From the NCBI GenBank assembly GCA_003615045.1, contig ML014161.1, forward strand, positions 55,646 through 119,645: a stretch of DNA of 64,000 nt, written 5' to 3'. Of this stretch, positions 41,527 to 50,200 are shown in pieces; the first letter of the stretch is position 1, and each line of letters starts with the position of its first letter. The notes beneath the pieces were generated by a model. That model had not been told where the DNA came from, did no database searches, and saw only the letters and a list, made by a program, of their open reading frames with translations. A program made the translations under genes and the position numbers. The stretch comes from Caulochytrium protostelioides (taxonomy: Eukaryota; Chytridiomycota; Caulochytriomycetes; Caulochytriales; Caulochytriaceae).

Positions 41527-42261
41527 GAAGTCGGTGACCAGTGGATGGCTAGCGGAGCCCAGGACAGCCTCGTCGGTGGTCGGTCGTGGTCGGGGCGATG
41601 AGGCAGGCAGGCGGATCAATGAGGCGTGAGGGCGTCGGGGAAGCAATCAGGGTCCACGCAGCGAAGGCCAGTGTGACGCGGAGCGGAGTTGCTCACACAG
41701 AGACAAACCGTTGTTTGAACTGCTGAAGCATTCATGCCTGGTCAAAGGCGGTCGACGATTGCATCGTGTCCAGTATTGGATGGTATCGCTTCGCATGGGA
41801 TGGTGCGACGACGGTCTGCGCGCTTCGGTCATGGCTACTTATTACTGACCAGGGCGAGCGAGGAGCGACGGCGGCCTCGTTCGCGGTTCGGGCTGCGGCA
41901 GGGCCGCGGGCGGAGCCGACCGGCGGTCGGGCCCTGGGACCCGACCGAAGAAAAATATTGAAAAACTGCGCCACATGCCGCGCCACATCAACCGTAAAAC
42001 ATTGCCGATCCTTGCCCGGGCCGGCCTGGCCGTCGTGGCGGCGGGACGCCGGGCCGCAGCGGCGAGAGGCGAGCCGCTGCGCGCCGGGTGCGGCCACCTC
42101 GAGAGTGGCTTCTGTAGACGGGCGGAACAGACGGTTCAGAGACGGTCGCGGTCGCCGACGAGACGGGTAGCGGCGCCGACGCTCGTCACGGACGCGAGGG
42201 AGACTTCGGACCGACACGTCGCCTTCGTCTCCGCGGTCCTGCGGTCCTCAAGCACGTGGCA
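41527..42261. other. Intergenic region
   Basis: Upstream region of the phosphoesterase-like gene and downstream flank of the low-complexity gene, both on the minus strand. No gene is recognised. Confidence 0.5.
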
Positions 42262-43482
42262 TCACCACGAGGCTATGCGCTCCGCCGCCTCACCCGCGGA
42301 AGTCGACGGCCGCTCGGGGAGCGCCTCGGAGCGCTTGGGCGGTGCTGCGGTGGAAGTCGCGGCGGCGGCAGCAGCAGCAGCGTTGACGGCGGCGGTAACG
42401 GCCGCGGCGCGCGGCGCATACCCGAGGCCGCCAGTGAGCATCTCGGGCCCGAGCCCCGCGATCTGACGGAAGAGGGCGCGCTCGGACCGCAGCCGCAGGA
42501 CGGGCTGCCGGGCGGTGCCCTGCCGCGCCGCGGCAGTCCACTGCTCCTGCAGCGCATACTGCACCATCATGCCGACGCGGTGCAGGTCGGCGAAGAGGGG
42601 GCGGTCGATCGAGCGCCGCGGCGGGTCCAGCGTCAGCAGCGAGGCATTCGGCCGCAGCGGGCGCTCCACGCCGCCGTCGTGCGTGTTCCCGTCCGTGGGC
42701 AACGGCACCGCCAGCGGCGCCGCGTGGTCAGGCCCGAGGCTTGGGATCCTCGGACAGGGCGACACGTCCGCGCCTGTGCTCGACTGGATGATCGCTGCGG
42801 TGGCGGTCGCTGCCCAGGCCGACGCCGTGCTCGACAGCGAGACCGCCATCGGCGGCGGGCTGCCGGTGGCGCCGTCGGCGACCCGGTCCGCGGCGTCGTC
42901 CGCCAGCGCGACGGCGGCCGCCGATCCCGCGGCCAGCAGACGCCTCGGCGACGCGAGGGGCACGGGTCGGCTGTCGGTGTCGCCCGTGGAGCCCATCCTC
43001 GGGCGCGGGCTGCCTTCGCTGAGGCTGGCGCTCGCGCTGTGGTTGCTCGCGAGAGCGGGGGCGGTCGCGGGCGAGGCGTGCAGGCCGCCGGGGACGGGCG
43101 TCCGGCGGCCGCTGGACGGCACGCCGACGCCGCTGCCGCCGCGGTTCCACGCCGCCGCGTCCTCCCACAGCGCCGTCGGGCTGTGCCCGGCGCCGTGGGC
43201 GCTGTCCATGGGGTGGCCCGCCAGGAACCGGGTGAGGTCGCTGGGCGCTTGGTGGTGGCCGTGGCCGGATCCAGCGGCGGCGTCGGGGTCCGGGACGGCG
43301 TAGGAATCGCGGCGGGAGCGAGACTTGACGCGCGGGAGCGACACGCAGGGCTGGGTTTTGTTGAGCGTGTTGACGACGATGGACTCGAAGGGCGCCATGA
43401 CCGGCTCCGCGGTCGGCGAGCTGTGTGACGGCGCGAGCATGGTCGTCGTCGTCGGCGTCGAGGTCCGGTAGAACCCCTTCAT
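42262..43482 (-). CDS. Hypothetical Ser/Ala/Pro-rich low-complexity protein
   Basis: A 406-aa frame from the ATG giving MKGFYRTSTPTTTTMLAPS. The frame extends 53 codons upstream without another ATG. Most of the sequence is disordered (Ser, Ala, Pro, Gly, Asp). Two patches look more constrained: FESIVVNTLNKTQPCVSLPR with SRSRRDSYAV near the N terminus, and SIDRPLFADLHRVGMMVQYA to LRLRSERALFRQIAGLGPEM near residues 290-350. An Ala run (about 365-385) is encoded by GCN repeats. I do not recognise a family. Coding status rests on frame length and the non-repetitive patches, and the opposite strand also carries open frames. Confidence 0.4.
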   Translation of the reverse strand: MKGFYRTSTPTTTTMLAPSHSSPTAEPVMAPFESIVVNTLNKTQPCVSLPRVKSRSRRDSYAVPDPDAAAGSGHGHHQAPSDLTRFLAGHPMDSAHGAGHSPTALWEDAAAWNRGGSGVGVPSSGRRTPVPGGLHASPATAPALASNHSASASLSEGSPRPRMGSTGDTDSRPVPLASPRRLLAAGSAAAVALADDAADRVADGATGSPPPMAVSLSSTASAWAATATAAIIQSSTGADVSPCPRIPSLGPDHAAPLAVPLPTDGNTHDGGVERPLRPNASLLTLDPPRRSIDRPLFADLHRVGMMVQYALQEQWTAAARQGTARQPVLRLRSERALFRQIAGLGPEMLTGGLGYAPRAAAVTAAVNAAAAAAAATSTAAPPKRSEALPERPSTSAGEAAERIASW

Positions 43483-44550
43483 CGTGATCAACGAAGTGTC
43501 GGCTCGAGCGGGAGCGCGTGGATGCCGTGACGCTGTATGAGTCACCGCAGTAAGGAACGATGACGCTGCGCCAAGAGAGTCAGCAGCGATCACGACGAAG
43601 CGCACGACCACGAGTGATTGCAAGACCGCGAGCAAAGACAAAATGACTCTGACTGCACGCGCGGAAAGAACTGAGATGTTGCGATGCGGATCAGGCGACC
43701 ACCCAGATTCCGTCGTCTTCCAGATCGCCCGTCACAGGGATGCGTGCCAGCGATGGTTTCGTGATGGCGCTTTTTGTATACCCGCCTATCACCAGGACCG
43801 GTCCCGTCCCATGGAAAGTTTAGGAGAAAAACTCGTTTGCGCGATGCCACAGCATCACCGTGTAGGCGTCGCGCGGATGATGCCTAATCGCCATAGCGCC
43901 GCGCCTAAGCCTTGGTATCGCAATCGAAGGCCCAGCGCCTCATTTCGTTCCGATCGCCGCGGCACGGGTCATGCGAAGGCGACCAACCTGGGTCCCAGCA
44001 TAGGATCCAAACCGACGCTTCTGCTCAGCGATCGCGTCCAGCGTCCAGCGCCACGCACGCGTGGACCCGCGATGGCCGGAATCAGTATGACCCATGATGG
44101 ACCCGTGCGGAGGTGCCGATTACTCGGCGCGACGGCGGTTCAGGTCAGCCCACGCAACAAGGGCGGCCTTCAAAGCACGGCAGCGGGGGACGGGGACGAC
44201 TCGGGGGATGGGGGCGCCTGATGCACCCTGCTCACCCCGGTGTCGGGCGATGGCCGGCCCGCGACCGGTGAACCCCCGCATGCTCGCACGGTGGTCCTTG
44301 CTCGTGGCCGCTCCGCTCGTGCCGGCGTTTCACGACGATCAAAGCTGGCGCAGCGCTGCCGCATGCCGTCATGACGAAACATCACCGAATCGGATGCTCC
44401 CACCTGCCGCTTGCGGTCGGATGGACGGGCGGGATCGACGGGCATGGCCGGGAATGAAAGCGCAGGACGCGGAATGACGCATGCTTCACCCGGCATGGCG
44501 AGATATGTATATACAGCTACAGCGATCCATCCATGCATCGGTCCATTCGT
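43483..44550. other. Intergenic region, no gene recognised
   Basis: Mixed composition. Frames on both strands have no domain character. It contains the upstream region of the low-complexity gene and the 3' flank of the release factor gene. Confidence 0.5.
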
Positions 44551-45612
44551 TCATCGCGGCGCGCTGACGGCCGGATCCGGGTCGGTGACGGTGGGTACCG
44601 CCCTCGACAAGGCGGCGGGCGTCTCGGACGCGGGCGGCTCGTGCGCCAGCGCGTCGGCCTCGAGCAGGCGTGGGTCCATTTCGCCGGTCGGGTCATCGGC
44701 GGCGCCCCCCGTCGGGTGCCCATGCTTCTTGTGGTGGCGCGCACGCGCCTTAGCCTTCGCTTTGCGCAGCTTGGCGGCCTTTTGCGCAGCTTTGCTCTGG
44801 TCGCCCAAGTACAGCGTGTCCAGCTTCGCCTTCAGCACCTTCCGCGCCTCGTGCCGGTTGAGCGCAAGATGGCGGTACTTCTGGGACTCGACGACGATGC
44901 CGGTCGGCTTATGCGTCAGCTGCACGTTGTGCCGGCACTTGTTGATCTTCTGGCCGCCGGGGCCCGAGCCCTTGATGAAGGATTCGATCAAGTCTGCTTC
45001 GTCGAGTTCGATGCGCGGATGCGGCATGTTTTTCTTCTTCTTGGGCTTCGCACCCGTCTCGGCCGCGCGGACCCGCTCGAGCGCCGCGGGCGTCTCGGCC
45101 GCCTCCGGCTCGACCGGCGCCTCGGTCGCCGTCGGCACGGCCGCGGCGATGCTGCCCCTCTCACGGCGCACCGGCTCGCCCGCGACATAGGTGATGGCGT
45201 GGCGACGGACCTCGGCGGGCGGCCGTCCCGTCACGTTCTGCAGCGGCAGCGGGTGCGCCGCCCGCAGCCGCGACCGCGCCAGGTCTCGGCCCGCCATGTC
45301 GGCCTCCGAGAGGGGCGGCGGGGCTGCTTGGGCGGGCGGCCGCGCCGGGGTGGCCGTCAGCGCGGGCGTCGTCGGCGTGGGCGGCGGCGGCGCCGCTTCG
45401 TGGGCTTCGGCCGTGGCCGGGTGCGCCGTGGACCGGTGCGTCTTGGTCCGTATCCCCGGCGCGTGGCTCAGCCGCGGCATGATCAGGCCGCCGCCGCGGG
45501 CAGCAGCACGGTGCGGCAGTCCCCCTCGCACCAGCAGCAGCAGCAGCAGCGGGGAGGCGGGCGGCCACGCGGCGCCGCGGGCAGCGCCGAGGACTCCCAT
45601 CAAGAAGCGCAT
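44551..45612 (-). CDS. Mitochondrial class I release factor-like protein, MTRFR (C12orf65/Rso55) type
   Basis: A 353-aa protein with a long Ala/Pro/Arg-rich N terminus that begins MRFLMGVLGAARGAAWPP and looks like a mitochondrial presequence plus linker. The catalytic domain (about residues 200-275) is RIELDEADLIESFIKGSGPG followed by the GGQ motif at 219-221 and then KINKCRHNVQLTHKPTGIVV. GGQ triggers ester hydrolysis of peptidyl-tRNA on stalled mitoribosomes. The codon-recognition domains of ordinary release factors are absent, as in MTRFR and the related ICT1. The C terminus is Lys/Arg/Ala-rich (AQKAAKLRKAKAKARARHHK), as in ribosome-rescue factors that place a basic tail in the mRNA channel. 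The family is usually 150-200 aa, so the N-terminal extension is unusually long. It is divergent from UBE2W. Confidence 0.88.
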   Translation of the reverse strand: MRFLMGVLGAARGAAWPPASPLLLLLLVRGGLPHRAAARGGGLIMPRLSHAPGIRTKTHRSTAHPATAEAHEAAPPPPTPTTPALTATPARPPAQAAPPPLSEADMAGRDLARSRLRAAHPLPLQNVTGRPPAEVRRHAITYVAGEPVRRERGSIAAAVPTATEAPVEPEAAETPAALERVRAAETGAKPKKKKNMPHPRIELDEADLIESFIKGSGPGGQKINKCRHNVQLTHKPTGIVVESQKYRHLALNRHEARKVLKAKLDTLYLGDQSKAAQKAAKLRKAKAKARARHHKKHGHPTGGAADDPTGEMDPRLLEADALAHEPPASETPAALSRAVPTVTDPDPAVSAPR

Positions 45613-46605
45613 CGCGCGAGAAGTCCGTTTCAGAAAAAACAAAATAGATCAAAGAAAAAGGATCGGCAGCGGCGTCGGCGTCGGCGTCGCATCCATTGCA
45701 GACGTCGGGCGCTCGGGTGCCGTCGACGGCACCGCTCATGGTGTGCACCGATCATGGCGCAGGCGCGCCCAGACGGCCACCGCGATCGTGATACTGACCC
45801 AGCGCACGTGGGCACGTGGCAGCGCCAGATGAAGCGCGGATCGCCACGTGTGCCGCCCGCGCCATGGGTCCTCGGCGCTCCGCTCGCCCACCCCACGTGG
45901 TCTCGCGGTCGGGGGATGCCGTTGCGGACTCGGCGGCGGTCTCATGGCGCGGCGCCGAAAGGTGGCGAAGCCGCGGCGATCCGGCGGCGTGCGGCGCCAC
46001 CGGCCACGGCCCCGGCCACGCCACCGCCCGGACGGCCGCGGCCGCCGGCGTTCGAAGGGCAGCCGCGGCGATCGCGACCGCGACGGGGTGCCTGGGTCGG
46101 TGGTCGTGGTGGTGGTGGTGTTGTTGTGGGCAGTTTCGGCGCCGCGTGGTCGCGGCGCATCGCCTCGGTCGCAGACGCCATCGGCTGCCGTGATTCGTCG
46201 GCCGCCATACGAAGACGACGCTGTACTCCCTACTCGAGGCGCAACTAGGCAACAAGGCGTGTCCTTCGCGTGGCCACACCACCCTGGTGAGGAGCCGCCT
46301 CTCCCGGAGCATCGATTTGGAGAGAGTCCTACTCTACGACTGCGCGGTCTGCCGATTCGCCAACGCGGCAACGCCGATCCTCTCTGCCACCGAGCCGCCG
46401 AGCCTATCTCTTCTTGGTTGTGTGGCGAAGCTTCCTTCTCGGCTGCGTGACTGGAGCGCCGTCCGCCGGGATCGCCCTGTCGTCCCCCTCGTCCTGGTCC
46501 TGATACCTGAGTTCTTCCTCGTTCTGTTCCCGGCGGAGTTGATCCTTGGGGTTCCGCTCGGTGCGTGACCGCGGGACGCGCCTCTCCACCTCGGCTCGGG
46601 CCAGG
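45613..46605. other. Divergent promoter region of the MTRFR-like gene and UBE2W
   Basis: About 1 kb between two divergent start codons. It is GC-rich with a GTGGTG trinucleotide run near 46105-46125. No gene is recognised. Confidence 0.6.
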
Positions 46606-47055
46606 ATGAGCGCCATCTTTGCGAAGCGGCTGCAGCGCGAGCTGCGCGAGCTGCAGGCGTCCCCGCCCGTCGGCATCGCCGTCGAGACCGTCAACGACTC
46701 GCTGAAGCAGTGGTCGATCCGCATCGACGGGCCCGAGGAAACGCTGTATGCGGGCGAGCAGTTCCACCTGCAGTTCCGGTTTCCGGAAGCCTATCCGCTC
46801 GAGAGCCCCGAGGTGATCTTTCTGGACCCCGTCCCCGTGCACCCGCACGTCTACTCGAATGGCCACATCTGCCTCAGCATCCTGTACGACCAGTGGAGCC
46901 CCGCGCTGACGATCCAGAGCGTCTGCCTGAGCATCCAGAGTATGCTCAGCTCCTGCACCAAGAAGCAGCCCCCACCCGACAACCAGCGCTACCTCATGAC
47001 CGCGCACCGCTCGCCCAAGGACACCGCGTGGGCCTTTCACGACGACAAAGTCTAA
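46606..47055 (+). CDS. UBE2W: E2 ubiquitin-conjugating enzyme, UBE2W type
   Basis: A 149-aa UBC domain protein. UBE2W is unusual among E2s in attaching ubiquitin to the alpha-amino group of disordered N termini. The sequence follows UBE2W closely: FAKRLQRELRELQASPPVGI, then ETLYAGEQFHLQFRFPEAYP and HPHVYSNGHICLSILYDQWS with the active cysteine C89. SVCLSIQSMLSSCTKKQPPP and the C-terminal DTAWAFHDDKV correspond to the flexible family tail. The open frame extends 20 codons upstream without an ATG. The gene is convergent with the DENN gene 210 bp downstream. Confidence 0.93.
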   Translation: MSAIFAKRLQRELRELQASPPVGIAVETVNDSLKQWSIRIDGPEETLYAGEQFHLQFRFPEAYPLESPEVIFLDPVPVHPHVYSNGHICLSILYDQWSPALTIQSVCLSIQSMLSSCTKKQPPPDNQRYLMTAHRSPKDTAWAFHDDKV

Positions 47056-47265
47056 CATCCATCTTGACACGCGCGCGCACAGGGGCGAAACCCCTTCGTT
47101 GCGGCCCAGCGATCATCGAGATCGATTGTTTGATTCATTTGCGAGGCGTCTATGTTCGTTGATCTATCCTAAAAAACACATAAAAACACCGCCAACGCGG
47201 AGACACGAGTCAGAACGCGACGCGGCGGCATTGGGTCGCAGCGACGGCGACACGCGACCGGTCCG

Positions 47266-50200
47266 CTAGTCGCGCGACGGCTGGTTGCCCTGGACCGTCG
47301 GGATCGTGCTCCCGCTGGTCTGGCGGCTCGCCGGATCGGTCCCGGGCGCGGCGCCGGGCTTGGCCCATCCGGCGAGCGGCGAGCCCTGGCGCGGCGCCGA
47401 GTGGCTCAGCCGCTCGAGCGACTGCAGCGTATGCACGGCCGGCGCGACGCGCGCGCGCTCCTGGCGTCCCGCCAGACTCGACGACGCGGCCGCCGCCGTG
47501 CTCGATGCCGCCAGCGGTGCCGCCGCCGACGCGCTCTCGTCGCCCTGCGTGATCAGGTCGACCATCCCCTCGAAGGAGAGGCTCGAGATCGTCTGGTAGT
47601 TCCACGGCGCGGGCGGCCCCAGCGATTCAGCGGTCGTCGCCGCCGCCTCCGAAACCAGCACCGCCGCCGTCGTCGTCGTCGTCGCGGTGAACGGCGCCGG
47701 AAGCCACGATGAGACGGCGTGCGCCGACGGCGCCGAGGCGAGGCGCGTGCCGCTGGCGCCGTTCCAAGACCCGGTGGTCGAGGCCGTCGCCGTCGCCGCG
47801 GGCGCGCCTTCAGTCTGCGCGCGCTCGCGCACACGCCGCGCCGACGGCCCGCCGACCGAGAGCGGCCGCGCCGGCAGGGGCGCGTCGGTAGTCGGGTCGC
47901 CGCCCGTTGTCGCGAGGGCGCGCGGGCTCCCCGCGCCGTGAGGAAGTACGGAGTAGCGGGCGAAAGTGGCGGGCGAGGGGCGCGGCGGCGGCATGCGCGG
48001 CGGCGAGGCGGCGGCGACGACGGCGGCCGCGATGGCGTCGGCGTTGCCCGGCGCGAGCGGCGGCGCGGACGCCGTCGCGAGAACCGTGACGGGCCGCGGC
48101 GGCGGCGAGCGCGGCGGCGACGCCGCGGCCGAGACGGCGGCCGCGATGGCGGCCGCGCCGAGCCCCGTGCCCGAGAAGACGGGTTCCTCCGGCGCAAGGG
48201 CGGAGAGCGCCGCGTCGGCGGTCGGGGACTCGGGCAGCGCCGGCACCGGGCGGAAGGGTCGGTGGATCACGCCGAGCGGCGTGGGGTAGGTGGCGCCGGC
48301 GCTGCTGCCGCCAACGACGGCGGCGCCGGTGCCGTAGGTGACGGCGCCGACGGCGGCGGCGAGGAGCAGGGAGGGCGGCTGGTGGCTGCCGTGGGGACTG
48401 CCGTCGAACATGGTCGTGCTGACGGAGCTGCCGTGGACGACGTTGTGGAAGCCGGTCGAGATCGACTCGGGCTCGGAGGCCGGGATCGAGGCGAGGTGGT
48501 CCTCATAGATCGAAATGATGCGGACGAGCTGCATGAGGAGCGACTGGAGCTCGGCCTGGTTGGCGTCGTCCACCAGCTGCTCCTCGTCGGTGGCGTGGAT
48601 CAGCACGCGGTTCTGGCGATGGAGCTCCTGGAGCGCCTGCTCAATCTGCTCGCGCGTCTGGGAAGCCAGGTGCAGGGACTGGTACTGGCGCAGGACGGTC
48701 GAGACGGACGTGGCCAGCTCCTGGAACTGTTCCTGGCGCTGCTCGTCCGACATAAACCCGCCAATAGCGACGACCTGGCCGTTGCCGATGCGCTGGAAGG
48801 TCGAGACCTTCGACTTCATCCAGCGGCCGAAATCCTGCTTCTGCTTGATGGCGGTGGCCGTGGTGGCCCGCTGCATGAGGTCATTGGTATGCGTCTTCAT
48901 CATGCGGATGTCGCTGCTCGTCATAAGCGGCTTGATCGGGCGCGGCTTGCTCATCAGCCGTGGGTCGAGCGTCGGCGCGATACTGCCCAGCACGTACTTG
49001 GGCTGCTCGGTGCCCAGGCCCAGGTCGGCGACATCCGGGTCCATGCACGCCACCGTCTGGCTCGCGCGGAACGATTCGTCGTTCAAAAACGGCGTGTCCG
49101 TCTTGCTGAATCGCAGCAGACTGCGATTGCGCTTGGCCGAGAGCATCTCGTTAAAGAAGAGCACCTCATAGTCGTCGCCAGGGCGTTCCATGCGGTCGAG
49201 CGTGAACTGGGCAAATGACTGCGTCGCGGCCAGCACCGTCATAAACGGCCGGGCCTCGCGGTCAATCCCGCTGGCGAGAAACTCTTCTTTGCGGAACCAG
49301 TCTTCGGGCAGAATGGCAATCTCGCCGAGGTTCAACAACGAGCGATGGGACGAGGAGATGCCCATGGCCTCGTTGCGGAGCTCCTTCTCGCGCAACGCAT
49401 GGCGGTAGACTTCGGGCACGCTCAGGTACTGCCGATAGTTCTTGAGCAGCGCCGTAAAGACTTTGAGGAAGCTCTGCTGGATCTTGCCTTCGTCGAACAG
49501 CGCCGAGCAGGGGCACTGGTCGAGCAGGGGTACGCACTCCGAGTGCATGTGGATGCGGCAGACCTCGCACTTGTACATGAGCTGGACGGCGCCCGCGGCG
49601 GATGCCACGTCCCCGTGCACCGCCGCGATCGGCGTCGTTCGGTCGCAGCACAGATCGCAGATCACGGGGGCCGCCACGTGGCACACGGAGTTGCCGTAGT
49701 TGAATTGCTGCGGCAGCGGCCGCGGGCCCTTGCGCTCCGAAAACAAGGACGGCGCGCCGTTGCCGCCGCTGCCGCTGTAGCCGGGGAAACCGACTTTGCC
49801 ATCCTTGATCGACTCTTCGCGGGGCTCTCGGTCGGTGCTGCTAGACGCGAGGCTGAATAGCGAGTCCGGGGAGAGCCCGCCGCGTTCGACGTGGTAGCGG
49901 ACGGCGAGCAAGCCGTGGCCGGCGCGGCGCATCGCCTGCGGGTACGTCGGGTGACCCAGACTCGTGAGCGCGTAGGGCGCAGGCACGAGGCTGAGCGGCG
50001 GCGAGGCAAGGCTCGTGCTGATGCTCATCATGCTGCCCTGGCGGCTGACGCCGCCGCCGCCAGTGGGCCGCGGGCGGTCGAGGTGAAGGTGCCGCGGGCG
50101 GGCGCCGGCAATCCGCGGCAGCCCGAGCGCGGCGCTCGGCGACGACGACGACGTGAGCGCCATCGTGCTGGAGCCGGCCGAGTTGCTGCCGGCCGTCTGG

